Source: Corynebacterium jeddahense (GTDB lineage Bacteria > Actinomycetota > Actinomycetes > Mycobacteriales > Mycobacteriaceae). From it: DNA of 64,000 nt. The translations under genes were made by a program, and so were the position numbers. Numbering within the stretch: position 1 is the stretch's first letter; every line of letters begins with the position of its first letter. The stretch covers positions 1,798,001-1,862,000 of the forward strand of contig NZ_CP063194.1 in the NCBI RefSeq assembly GCF_028609865.1. The letters run 5' to 3'. Below, in pieces: positions 26,482 to 34,437 of the stretch. Below the pieces are notes generated by a model that had not been told where the DNA came from, did no database searches, and saw only the letters and a program-made list of their open reading frames with translations.

Positions 26482-28137
26482 ATGAGCGGATCCACCAGGA
26501 CCCAGCCCGAAACAGCGCCGAAACGCGAGCCCGAGAACAAAGCCGAGAGCAAGGCTGACGAGACCCAGCAGGACGGCATGACCGGCTTCCTCGGCTGGAT
26601 TGAAAAGGTGGGCAACAAGCTGCCCGACCCGTTCTGGCTCTTCGTCATCCTCGCCGGCGTGGTCGCCGTCAGCTCCTGGCTGGCCAACAAGGCGGGGCTG
26701 TCCGCCGTGGACCCCTCGAACGGCGAGGAGATCCACGTCGAAAACCTGCTCACCGGCGAGAACCTCTCGCGCATGGTCACGGACGCGGTGCAGAACTTCA
26801 TCGCGTTCCCGCCGCTCGGCGTCGTCCTGGCCACCATGCTCGGCGTCGCCGTGGCCGAGCAATCCGGGCTGCTGTCCGCGATGGTGCGCGCGATGGTGTC
26901 CAAGGTGAGCCCGAAGATGCTCACCTTCATGGTGGCGCTCGCGGGCGTGACGGGCTCGGTGGCCTCAGACGCCATCTTCATCATCCTCATCCCGCTTGGC
27001 GCGATGGCCTTCCACGCCATGGGCCGCTCCCCGGTCGTCGGCGCGATGGTGGCGTTCGCGGCGTCGTCGGCCGGCTTCGATGCCTCCCTCATCCTCAACA
27101 TCACCGACCTCCTGCTCGCCGGCATCTCCACCTCCGCGGCGCAGCTCGTGGACGCGGACTACGTCGTCTCCCCGCTGGCGAACATCTTCTTCGTCATCCC
27201 GTCCGCGATCGTGCTCTCCCTGATCATCACCGCGGTGACCGAGTTCTACATAGACAAGAAGGCCGCCGACCTCGTGGACCACGACGAAATCGACGAGGAC
27301 GAGCTCCAGTTCGACGAGGACAATCAGCCCGACGACGCCCACACCCGCGAGGACGACGAGGACCTCTCGCTCACCCCGCTCGAGGCCAAGGGCCTGAAAT
27401 GGGCCGGCATTGCCATCCTCGTCTTCCTGGCCATCTACTTCGCGCTCATCTTCGTACCGGGCTCCCCGTTCCACAACGCGGACGAGGGCTTCATGGAGTC
27501 CCCGCTCATCCAGGCCATCGCGGTGCCGATCTCGCTCGCGTTCTTTGTGACGGGCCTGGTCTACGGCCTCATCGTGAGCACGATCAAGGACCCGGCGGAC
27601 ATCCCCTCCTTCATGGCCAAGGGCCTCGAGTCGCTCCTGCCCATCCTCGTGCTGTTCTTCGTGGTCGCGCAGTTCCTCGCGTGGTTCCAGTGGTCCAACC
27701 TCGGCCCCTGGACCGCCATCAAAGGCGCCGAGCTGCTGCAGACCTGGAATCTGCCCAACGTGGTCCTCTTCGCCGCGTTCGTGCTCATGGTGACGCTGAT
27801 CAACCTCTTCATCACCTCCGGCTCCGCGCAGTGGGCGCTCATGGCCCCCGTCGTCGTGCCGATGATGATGTACGTCAACGTCTCCCCCGAAGTCACCCAG
27901 ATGCTCTACCGCATCGGCGACTCCCCCTCGAACATCATCACCCCGATGTCGCCCTACTTCGCCCTCGCGCTCACCTTCCTGCAGAAGTACTACAAGAAGG
28001 CCGGCGTGGGCACCCTCATCTCGCTCGCCCTGCCCTACTCGCTGTGCATGCTCGTGGGCTGGTTCATCTTCTTCATGGTCTGGTACTTCCTGGGTATCCC
28101 CCTCGGCCCCGGCGCGCCGATGGGCTACGAGGTGTAG
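26482..28137 (+). CDS. AbgT-family transporter
   Basis: 551 residues from ATG 26482 (MSGSTRTQPE), after AGAGAGGCACGCC. About 11-13 helices with family motifs PPLGVVLATMLGVAVAEQSG, SDAIFIILIPLGAMAF and the C-terminal DSPSNIITPMSPYFALAL. A long acidic cytosolic loop lies near residues 265-295. AbgT proteins take up p-aminobenzoyl-glutamate or export sulfonamides, driven by proton motive force. The last ~75 codons of a diverged second copy lie at 30740-30963. Confidence 0.93.
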   Translation: MSGSTRTQPETAPKREPENKAESKADETQQDGMTGFLGWIEKVGNKLPDPFWLFVILAGVVAVSSWLANKAGLSAVDPSNGEEIHVENLLTGENLSRMVTDAVQNFIAFPPLGVVLATMLGVAVAEQSGLLSAMVRAMVSKVSPKMLTFMVALAGVTGSVASDAIFIILIPLGAMAFHAMGRSPVVGAMVAFAASSAGFDASLILNITDLLLAGISTSAAQLVDADYVVSPLANIFFVIPSAIVLSLIITAVTEFYIDKKAADLVDHDEIDEDELQFDEDNQPDDAHTREDDEDLSLTPLEAKGLKWAGIAILVFLAIYFALIFVPGSPFHNADEGFMESPLIQAIAVPISLAFFVTGLVYGLIVSTIKDPADIPSFMAKGLESLLPILVLFFVVAQFLAWFQWSNLGPWTAIKGAELLQTWNLPNVVLFAAFVLMVTLINLFITSGSAQWALMAPVVVPMMMYVNVSPEVTQMLYRIGDSPSNIITPMSPYFALALTFLQKYYKKAGVGTLISLALPYSLCMLVGWFIFFMVWYFLGIPLGPGAPMGYEV

Positions 28138-28145
28138 GGGCGTTT

Positions 28146-28156
28146 GCGTATCGACG
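28146..28156 (+). repeat. GC(G/T)TATCGACG dispersed motif, intergenic copy
   Basis: GCGTATCGACG followed by CCCCCTCCGG, 8 bp after the AbgT stop. The equivalent place after the AbgT remnant has GCTTATCGACG at 32426-32436, now separated from that remnant by an ISL3 element. Confidence 0.7.
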
Positions 28157-28203
28157 CCCCCTCCGGCCACCCCTCCACCTAGTGGGGTGGCCGTCAGAGG
28201 ATT

Positions 28204-28221
28204 GAGGACAATATTGACCTC
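28204..28221. promoter_or_regulatory. Near-perfect palindrome, second copy of the 25032 element
   Basis: GAGGACAATATTGACCTC in the context ATTGAGG...CTCATT, one mismatch from dyad symmetry. Located between the AbgT gene and a decayed minus-strand gene. Confidence 0.4.
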
Positions 28222-28257
28222 ATTGCCTCCGGGCCCCTCCCCTCCTCGTCCCGGGGC

Positions 28258-28455
28258 CTACTTCCCAATCTCCGCCGGCGTACAGATCGGCGCCTTGCGG
28301 ATGAACTCCTCGGGCGCGCCCTGCTCGCGCAGCTTGATGCCGTTGTAGCAGGAGCGCTGCACCGGCCCACGCGTCGTGCCAGTACCCTGCGCGCCGGCGA
28401 TAGCCCACGTGCCGTCGCAGTAGCTCACCGAGGTGCCGAGCGCAGCCGGACCCAT
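28258..28455 (-). pseudogene. Remnant of a small exported Cys-containing protein
   Basis: The C-terminal ~65 codons match the family at 46849-47448 (YCDGTWAIAGA, SCYNGIKLREQGAPEEFIRKAPICTP). Signal peptide and membrane helix are missing and about 25 residues in the middle are deleted. The truncated 5' end abuts GCTTATCGACG (28457). Confidence 0.75.
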
Positions 28456-28531
28456 TGCTTATCGACGAGCCTTCGGCCCGCCCCGTCACCCGCCTAATCC
28501 GTATACAGTGTCTGCACGGGGGTGAGCGAAA

Positions 28532-29041
28532 GTGATCACGCAATCAAAAGACCATGAATCTCGTATCCGGCGTGCCACTAAGGCTGGTCAATCGGCTAAG
28601 ACAGGTTTCTTGGCCGTCACGCGGATCACCTACATAACTGTGCTCTTGGGGGCTGCAGTTGTATTCCTCGTGGGTATTGGTTCGCTTTTCGCATGGTCAG
28701 ATTTTTGGGACAATCTCCGCCTTTCGATGAATATCGTTCAAGGCGCACCCACCGCAGTAGTTGGTTTGGTTGCCGCAAGCGTTGCAGTGGATTCACTAAG
28801 GCAGAAGAGGAACGCTGACGACCGTGATGCCGCGCTAGCCAGGCTCCAATGGGCAATGGACCTCACCACCAGCGAACTGGAACGGGAGCGAACCCTTGGC
28901 TGGAACCTGCTAAGTGGACTCGTTCTTACGCCTGGCCTTCTTGCTGAGGACACGGGCCTCGCAAAAAGCATCCAAGACTACGTTAACGATGAGAAACCGC
29001 GGGCGGAAACCCCCGATGATTCTGAAGAAGCCTCGGATTAA
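28532..29041 (+). CDS. Hypothetical membrane protein
   Basis: 169 residues from GTG 28532 with GGGGGTG-type upstream purines. Two probable helices (ITYITVLLGAAVVFLVGIGSL and AVVGLVAASVAVDSL), then a helical cytosolic part (KRNADDRDAALARLQWAMDL) and an acidic tail. No family recognised. Lower GC than the core genes, within the accessory region. A short gene follows 55 bp downstream. Confidence 0.6.
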   Translation: MITQSKDHESRIRRATKAGQSAKTGFLAVTRITYITVLLGAAVVFLVGIGSLFAWSDFWDNLRLSMNIVQGAPTAVVGLVAASVAVDSLRQKRNADDRDAALARLQWAMDLTTSELERERTLGWNLLSGLVLTPGLLAEDTGLAKSIQDYVNDEKPRAETPDDSEEASD

Positions 29042-29095
29042 CCCGCATCAGATACTATAACGTCCCAAATGTCTCCTTTCTGGAGGGAGGAAGCA

Positions 29096-29326
29096 ATGAG
29101 CTCAGTAACAAACCCGAGGACCCGCAAGGGCCGCAGTGCGAATAGCACGTCAACGCGCCCGAAAGTTGCCAACCGCAATTTCCAGGCGCACGGCCGCGCC
29201 GATGACCCCGCCCATGCACGAAGCACTGACCCCCGCCAAGCGGTGCGCGACGCCTTGGACGAGGAGCTTCGTTCCCGCCCCACCACAATGTGGCAAGCGT
29301 TTTGGGACGGCTTCAGGCGCGCTTAG
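29096..29326 (+). CDS. Small hypothetical basic protein
   Basis: 76 residues from ATG 29096, chosen over TTG/ATG further upstream because GGAGGGAGG lies 5 bp before it. Rich in Arg, Ser and Thr in the first half, with an amphipathic C-terminus (MWQAFWDGFRRA). No known domain. Possibly cotranscribed with 28532-29041. Confidence 0.5.
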   Translation: MSSVTNPRTRKGRSANSTSTRPKVANRNFQAHGRADDPAHARSTDPRQAVRDALDEELRSRPTTMWQAFWDGFRRA

Positions 29327-29354
29327 CCCGGGCTGAACAGGAAAAAACGTCCAC

Positions 29355-29790
29355 AACCAGTTCGCAGCGGACTTTCTCATCCCGCCTAGTGCAGTTCACG
29401 CACACCTACGTTTGCATCCGAGCCTAGACGACATTCTCCGGCTCAAGACGGCGCTGAAGGTGTCAGCCATGTCCATGCTTCGCGCCGCCCACCACCACGG
29501 AAAGCTCAGCGAGCGCGAGTACCGCTCCCATCTCACTTCCTTGTCCGCCCGCGGCTTCCGAACCAGCGAGCCAGGCAGCACGCTGCAGTACGAGCGCTCC
29601 CGCGTCTTCGACTTCGTTCTCTCCAGCGACGGAGGCTCAAGCGTCTCGAGCATCGCCGCCGAAACGAAGCTCCCGGAGCAGGATTTGCACGCCCTCATGC
29701 TCAGCGCCCAGCCCCACACGGTCTCGAACTCTGCTTATTCCACAAGCGCCCCGCCCGCCCGACGCTCCGCGTGGTCCGTTAAAGGTCACA
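29355..29790 (+). pseudogene. C-terminal fragment of an XRE/ImmA-type regulator
   Basis: The frame reads FAADFLIPPSAVHAHL and then matches the C-terminal ~130 residues of the protein at 35075-36223 (HPSLDDI, KVSAMSMLRA, GKLSEREY, RGFR, TKLPEQDLHALML). The HTH and HExxH parts are absent. A decayed paralog of the defence-island gene 6 kb away. Confidence 0.8.
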
Positions 29791-29808
29791 TTACAGCTCG
29801 ACCGCAAT

Positions 29809-29819
29809 GCTTATCGACG
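29809..29819 (+). repeat. GC(G/T)TATCGACG dispersed motif, intergenic copy
   Basis: GCTTATCGACG followed by AGCTCCCGCC, exactly at the junction between the ImmA-like fragment and the leader of the next gene remnant, 116 bp upstream of its GTG. Confidence 0.7.
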
Positions 29820-29934
29820 AGCTCCCGCCACATCCATAACTCCCCGTCCCCTGAATATTCCCCTGCGCGACGCCTTGGCACATGCTTAAATGTAGTTATC
29901 ATTACCTTTCACAATTCCTGCAAAGGAGACTCCC

Positions 29935-30173
29935 GTGCCAACCTGCTTCCCCAGATCGTCGGCTCGCTGCTTGCCGTCATCACCGCAATCGGCGTGATTG
30001 TCGCCGCCGTCAACCCCGGCGGCGGCTCTGGCAGCCTGAATGGCGAGAAGACCCCCACCCCGTCCGCCACAGCGAAGCCCGGCAACTCCGGTGACTACTC
30101 CAAGCCGGTAGCAGAAGCCGTCGTTCAAGCTAATGGTGTGCGATACTATTTCACACCCGAAATGCTGATCTAG
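29935..30173 (+). pseudogene. Decayed copy of the small exported protein at 46160-46789
   Basis: AAAGGAG precedes GTG 29935, but the frame shifts within two codons. The homologous frame then reads NLLPQIVGSLLAVITAIGVIVAAV and NSGDYSKP as in the intact paralog, and ends early at 30171-30173. The codons between start and NNLIPQ are deleted and the C-terminal domain is missing. The upstream leader resembles that of the intact copy. Confidence 0.75.
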
Positions 30174-30552
30174 AATCCTTACGTTCAAAGGATTGGAAGA
30201 ACACGTCTCGTCTTGAGCTCGAGCTCTATCCCACGGTCACACGGCGAATGCACCACCTCACTTAGAAAGAGGTGGTTATTGTGGCTTCGAAGTGGACTCC
30301 GATGGAGGTTCGCCAGGAGGCGGCTGCTCGGGTGGCATTTGGTGGGGCGGTTGCTGAGGTTGCTGCATCGTTAGGCGTCAAGCAGGACAATGTGGGTATC
30401 GCGACTAGAAACGCGGAAAAGCTGGACCGCGTGCGCAGCAGGGCGAGATTCAAGAACTAATTTCATAGCTGGCAAATCGTCCGCACAACACACAACACCT
30501 GCGCCACGCCAGAGCTATAGCTTTTCAACGCCCCGCTCCCCATGCTCTCAGT
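30174..30552. other. Accessory segment with only a short possible gene
   Basis: Mixed fragments. A 59-codon frame from GTG 30281 with GAGGTGG upstream encodes a basic helical peptide (WTPMEVRQEAAARVAFGGAVAEVAASLGV) resembling the helix-turn-helix of transposase OrfA proteins. Otherwise nothing supported. Confidence 0.45.
30281..30460 (+). CDS. Short HTH-like ORF, transposase-OrfA-like or orphan
   Basis: 59 residues from GTG 30281. Sequence pattern KWTPMEVRQEAA...VAEVAASLGVKQDNV resembles the first helices of IS3-type OrfA, then ends with a basic tail (RVRSRARFKN). No partner OrfB follows. An inverted repeat CCACCTC/GAGGTGG flanks its ribosome-binding site at 30251-30275. It may be a remnant or a small DNA-binding protein. 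Confidence 0.4.
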   Translation: MASKWTPMEVRQEAAARVAFGGAVAEVAASLGVKQDNVGIATRNAEKLDRVRSRARFKN

Positions 30553-30681
30553 GATTCCGGCTCCCCCGTATTCCTCGCCGGCCAGCTTACCGGCTTCTAC
30601 ACGGGTTCCTGGCGAGCCTCTTTCGGCGGCACAGAGATGGATCTCGTCGCACCCCAGGGCACAAAGCGCACACCGCGATAA
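30553..30681 (+). pseudogene. Possible C-terminal remnant of a trypsin-like secreted protease
   Basis: The frame reads DSGSPVFLAGQLTGFYTGSW and ends at TAA 30679, matching the serine-active-site end of chymotrypsin-fold proteases (GDSGSPVF). The first Gly is Ser and nothing upstream continues the domain. Short, hence tentative. Confidence 0.4.
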
Positions 30682-30739
30682 CGCTTTCGCGCTCACGCTT
30701 ATCGGCTGGTAAGAAATGCAGAAGTGCGCAACCTATAAT

Positions 30740-30963
30740 TCGGCGACTCCCCCTCCAACATCGTCACCCCAATGTCGCCCTACTTCGCCCTCGCGCTCAC
30801 CTTCCTGCAGAAGTACTAAAAGAAAGCCGGCGTGGGCACCCCCATGTCCCTCGCGCTGCCCTACACCGTATCGATCCTCATCGGCTGGTTCCTCTTCTTC
30901 CTCATCTGGTACTACGCCGGCATCCCGCTCGGCCCCGGCTCCCCCATGGGCTACGAGCTCTAG
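30740..30963 (+). pseudogene. 3' remnant of a second AbgT transporter gene
   Basis: Codons GDSPSNIVTPMSPYFALALTF ... GIPLGPGSPMGYEL match the end of the AbgT protein at 28137, but with a TAA within (QKY-stop-KKAGVG) and many substitutions, so it derives from a diverged paralog and not from a fresh duplication. The bases after its stop also match those after the intact gene (AGGGGC(C/G)TTTGC(T/G)TATCGACG), once the ISL3 element is removed. Confidence 0.85.
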
Positions 30964-30966
30964 GGG

Positions 30967-30974
30967 CCTTTGCT
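30967..30974 (+). repeat. Target-site duplication (left) of the ISL3 element
   Basis: CCTTTGCT, repeated at 32421-32428 directly outside the opposite IS end. An 8-bp duplication is characteristic of ISL3 elements. Confidence 0.9.
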
Positions 30975-32420
30975 GGCTCTTCGTGTTTTAGAGTGCGTTG
31001 ATCTTGGGTTGGAGGCCGCCGGAGTGAATCAGGCAACGCAAGATGTAGTGGTTGATGTTGCGGAACCCTAGCGCGATGCCGCGGAGGTGTTCGAGACGGC
31101 CGTTGATGGCTTCGACCGGCCCGTTGGAGGCGCCGATATCGAAGAACGCGAGGATGTCGGTGCGGCGTTTGTGCAGGCTTCGCCCGAGTTGGGTCAGCTC
31201 TTGAAGCCCGGCCTGACGAAGCCCGCGGAGCCGGTTGATCAGCCTGCGCATCTTCGTTTTCGCACGGCGCTTGTTGGGGTCTTCGTAGCAGTCGATGATC
31301 TCCTGGTACACCAGCCATGTCTCTTGCAGCACCGCGTAGTCATCGTCGTAGTTGAACAACACATCCAAGCGGTGCTGCTGCTCGCCATTAAGCAGACCGG
31401 TGCGGGTGAGCATGGTGCGACGGTTTTTATATAACGGGTCGTTGGTCCTGCCGCGCCTGCCGTAGGTTTCACGCTGCAGCCTCTGACGGCACGCGGTGAC
31501 TTTGTCGCCGGCAAGACGCACCACGTGAAACGGGTCCATCACCCGGGTTGCGTGAGGAAGCGCCTCGTCAGCTGCGGTGGCGTAGCCCTGGAACCCATCC
31601 ATGGTGACCACTTCCACCTCGTCGCGAAATGCTTTCGGCTGTTGGTTGATCCAGCATGTGAGCACGTTCGCGCTTCTTCCCGGAATGACATCGAGCAACC
31701 TCGCTGGTTGGCCTGTGTGGTGGCGGGTCATATCCACGATCACGGTGACGAACCCGCCGCCGGCCGCACGTCGATCGTGGGCCCATTTGTGCTCATCAAC
31801 CCCGATAATGCGCACCCCGGCCAAGTGGTCGGGGTCGGCGACGAGTTCCCTGGCCATGGACAATGCGAGATCGCATGTCAGCTGCCAGCTGATCCCGAGT
31901 GCTTTGGCGGTGGCGGCGATACTCATCCGGTCAATCGCTAAACGCTGCAAGATCCAGCGCACCACCCGATGCGTGACCTTCGAGCGATCGTCAGCACATG
32001 CCAGGCCAGCCCGGAAGATCTTCTGCGAACAGAGGCGGTTCACACACCGAAAGCGCGGCAGACGCACCCGTAACCGGGTGGGAAACCCGACAACAGGAAG
32101 ATCCACCAACTCCCGGCAGACGTGGTCACGCAGCACACCTGGCTGTCCACACGATGGGCAGGAGTTGATCGGGTCGAGCGCTTCACAGTCGATGACGGTG
32201 AGCGTGTCGTTGTGGGCGGCATTCGTAATCGCCAACCCAAGCTCCGCGGTGCGGCAAATGGTATCGGCGACAATGTTGGAACTAGGCTGCATTACAGGGT
32301 CCTTGTTGAGTTCGGATTGGCTTGAACACCTAAATCCTTAACCCAGCAAGGACCCCCACATCTTGTGCCACACCCAAGCACCCCGAAAAACGACCCACGC
32401 ACTCCCAAACACGAAGAGCC
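30975..32420 (-). mobile_element. Complete ISL3-family insertion sequence, 1446 bp
   Basis: Inverted repeats GGCTCTTCGTGTTT(TA/GG)GAGTGCGT at both ends, 8-bp target duplication CCTTTGCT, one transposase gene. Inserted exactly between the AbgT remnant and the GCTTATCGACG motif that would otherwise follow it. Confidence 0.95.
30988..32292 (-). CDS. ISL3-family transposase
   Basis: 434 residues. An N-terminal zinc finger (CPSCG ... C ... RFRCVNRLC), an HTH region (MSIAATAKALGISWQLTCDL), then the DDE catalytic core: GVDEHKWAHD, VVTMDGFQGY and GPVEAINGRLEHLRG. Full length for the family and similar in layout to IS31831/IS1207-type corynebacterial elements. Intact, so probably active. Confidence 0.95.
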   Translation of the reverse strand: MQPSSNIVADTICRTAELGLAITNAAHNDTLTVIDCEALDPINSCPSCGQPGVLRDHVCRELVDLPVVGFPTRLRVRLPRFRCVNRLCSQKIFRAGLACADDRSKVTHRVVRWILQRLAIDRMSIAATAKALGISWQLTCDLALSMARELVADPDHLAGVRIIGVDEHKWAHDRRAAGGGFVTVIVDMTRHHTGQPARLLDVIPGRSANVLTCWINQQPKAFRDEVEVVTMDGFQGYATAADEALPHATRVMDPFHVVRLAGDKVTACRQRLQRETYGRRGRTNDPLYKNRRTMLTRTGLLNGEQQHRLDVLFNYDDDYAVLQETWLVYQEIIDCYEDPNKRRAKTKMRRLINRLRGLRQAGLQELTQLGRSLHKRRTDILAFFDIGASNGPVEAINGRLEHLRGIALGFRNINHYILRCLIHSGGLQPKINAL

Positions 32421-32436
32421 CCTTTGCTTATCGACG
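32421..32436 (+). repeat. Right target duplication overlapping a GCTTATCGACG motif
   Basis: CCTTTGCT at 32421-32428, with the 11-mer GCTTATCGACG at 32426-32436 followed by GCCTCCGG. The motif lies 77 bp upstream of the start of the next gene. Confidence 0.85.
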
Positions 32437-32512
32437 GCCTCCGGTTCGACTACCCTGGTTTCAGTAACGTCCCCGTCTCTTATTAAGCCCATTACATCCG
32501 AAGGTGATCACC

Positions 32513-33595
32513 GTGAATGAGCTCGGCGTGAAACTGCGCGATGAACGGGTCCGTCAAGGCTGGGGTTCGGGCGAGTTCGCGGCGAGCGCCAAGCTCGATG
32601 CGAAAACCTTCAGAGACATCGAGGAAGGCATCCACTATCCCTACGCGGTAGAGCTAGACGCGATCCTTTCGGTTCTGCGCCGACCCCTCTCGTGGGTTGA
32701 CGGAGCGGAGTTACCGTTGGTGATGAGCCGCTACGCTCAGGTGGGAACACAGAACCCTTCCTTGATTGAATACACGCTAGAGACTGTGGTCCGGGATATT
32801 CACAATCTCATGGACCGCGAGATCGTCTCCGGAGTTGCTCGCCCGCGTTTTGATATGCCGCGTACGCACAACGAAGCCGCTCATTTGGCCAATCTCATCC
32901 GAAGGCGAGCTGGCATCGGGCTTCGCGAACCATTAATGCAACTCTCACAACTGTGCGAACGCCTGGGCCTTTGGGAATTCGCAGTTGAAGTAGACGGTTC
33001 GCCAGGTCAAACCCCCGGTTTGATGATGGAGGTGACCGGCCCCGGGGAGAATAACTCTCTCGGGATCGCTGTTATCGATTCTTCGAAGTTCTCTTTCCAC
33101 CAACGTTTTGTCTTGGCTCACGAGCTATGCCACTGGCTCATCGGCGACGATTATGAGGGCGGCCCGGTAAGTCCTGATGAGCTGGACACCGATAAGGACC
33201 GGGATGAACCGCTCGAGATCGAGGAGGCGTGCAGCTCGTTTGCAGCTCACCTCCTTCTGCCGGACCAGGCGTTGTCTGGTTTCAAAACAACGAAGCACAA
33301 ACTAGGCGAGGTCGAGGCGGCGCTCAAGATCGCAAAGACCTACGGCATGGGATGGCGTTCCACGATTGGACTTCTTAAAAGCGCAGGACAACTTTCCGCC
33401 GAAGATGCGGAACGATTATTAGCGAAGAAATCCGCAGATGAGGAGATAATCCGGACAAGAGTTGTCCTTGAACCGAACCGAGTCTCAAGCGAGCTCCTGC
33501 GACAGCTCCATGACGCCGTGGACGCTGGCACGTTAAGCCCTCTGGAAGCCCAGTCCTACGGTTACGGGGTGCAGTTTGCTGACGCTGATCGTTGA
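32513..33595 (+). CDS. XRE-HTH plus ImmA/IrrE-type (COG2856) HExxH protein
   Basis: 360 residues from GTG 32513 (MNELGVKLRDERVRQG), preferred over GTG 32504 because GAAGG then sits 8 bp upstream. Residues ~3-60 are an XRE helix-turn-helix (RDERVRQGWGSGEFAASAKLDAKTFRDIE). Residues ~200-290 hold the zinc-protease motif RFVLAHELCHWLIGDD and the downstream Glu region IEEACSSFAAHLLLP. Family members cleave or sense repressors and act as antitoxin-like regulators in mobile elements and defence loci. The PIN-like gene overlaps its last 20 bp, which argues for a functional pair. Confidence 0.85.
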   Translation: MNELGVKLRDERVRQGWGSGEFAASAKLDAKTFRDIEEGIHYPYAVELDAILSVLRRPLSWVDGAELPLVMSRYAQVGTQNPSLIEYTLETVVRDIHNLMDREIVSGVARPRFDMPRTHNEAAHLANLIRRRAGIGLREPLMQLSQLCERLGLWEFAVEVDGSPGQTPGLMMEVTGPGENNSLGIAVIDSSKFSFHQRFVLAHELCHWLIGDDYEGGPVSPDELDTDKDRDEPLEIEEACSSFAAHLLLPDQALSGFKTTKHKLGEVEAALKIAKTYGMGWRSTIGLLKSAGQLSAEDAERLLAKKSADEEIIRTRVVLEPNRVSSELLRQLHDAVDAGTLSPLEAQSYGYGVQFADADR

Positions 33596-34307
33596 CACCG
33601 GCCCACTCTCCCACCTTGCGCAAACCGGCCATATCCGAATCTTTGACCTCCTTTCGCAGTTGAACATCCGACTCAGATATCCGCGCGATGTGGAGATGGA
33701 GCTGCGCAGCGCCAGCGAAAAGAACCAGGCTGCCCTTTCATCAGGCGCCATTACGGTGTTGCCGCCGGATACCTCTGCCGAGGCCCGAGCGCGCGAATTA
33801 AGGGAAACCAAGCTACGCCCGAAGCAGCCCCTTTTGGATTTGCTCAGCACTGCGCCGATGGAGGGCGGCAAGAACGCGGGAGAGGCAGCCTGCATTGCGT
33901 ACGCCGAGAACTTGATCCTGAAAGGGCAACCATGTGTCTATGTCGATGACTGGATGGGGCGTGCGACCGCTCACGAATCCCGGCTTGTCTGCTTATCCAC
34001 ACTGGACTTGCTTGCCTGCTTAGTCCGCCTGGGCCGTCTCGGGCGCGACGAGGCCGAAAGGATTGTCAGCGACCTTCTCGGCAGCAACCCCGCGGAAGAT
34101 CCGGACTACCGTCTCCCCGTTAGATCCTCAGACGAGTTCACCGAGCTTTACCAGCTCGTCGACGGTTTACCAGCGCCCGGCCCCAACGACCCATGCGATG
34201 GTTGCCTGCGGGCGAACAATCTCGACGACAATGACGCTGACCACCGCACGCACTTCCTTTGTCACCTTGTTTCCGGCTGGGTACCGCCTCCTGCAATCCC
34301 GGCTTAA
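33576..34307 (+). CDS. PIN-domain-like protein, putative toxin partner of the XRE/ImmA protein
   Basis: 243 residues from TTG 33576 inside the upstream gene. Begins LTLIVDTGPLSHLAQ, the PIN first acidic motif (VDTGPL); a second acidic block lies in GGKNAGEAACIAYAE and a third in CVYVDDWMGRATA, so the metal-binding carboxylates of a PIN ribonuclease appear present. The C-terminal ~70 residues (ELYQLVDGLPAPGPNDPCDGC ... HFLCHLV) are not typical of VapC. Nuclease activity is an inference from motifs; the overlap with the HExxH gene suggests a toxin-antitoxin-like module. Confidence 0.7.
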   Translation: MLTLIVDTGPLSHLAQTGHIRIFDLLSQLNIRLRYPRDVEMELRSASEKNQAALSSGAITVLPPDTSAEARARELRETKLRPKQPLLDLLSTAPMEGGKNAGEAACIAYAENLILKGQPCVYVDDWMGRATAHESRLVCLSTLDLLACLVRLGRLGRDEAERIVSDLLGSNPAEDPDYRLPVRSSDEFTELYQLVDGLPAPGPNDPCDGCLRANNLDDNDADHRTHFLCHLVSGWVPPPAIPA

Positions 34308-34437
34308 ACGCCTCTGCGCTTAGATCACAGAACCCCTTACCCCACGCTCATTCGCTCACCTGTTCACCTTTCATCGAAGCGTACCAGGTCGCCATGCTAC
34401 CCTATCGCTAACCGGGACTCGCTCGAAAGGAGCCAAG

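Noticed and set aside
29412..30173. One 253-codon gene spanning 29412-30173
   Set aside because: Two unrelated remnants (ImmA-like C-terminus and the helix-linker protein) happen to share an open frame with a leader and the 11-mer between them.
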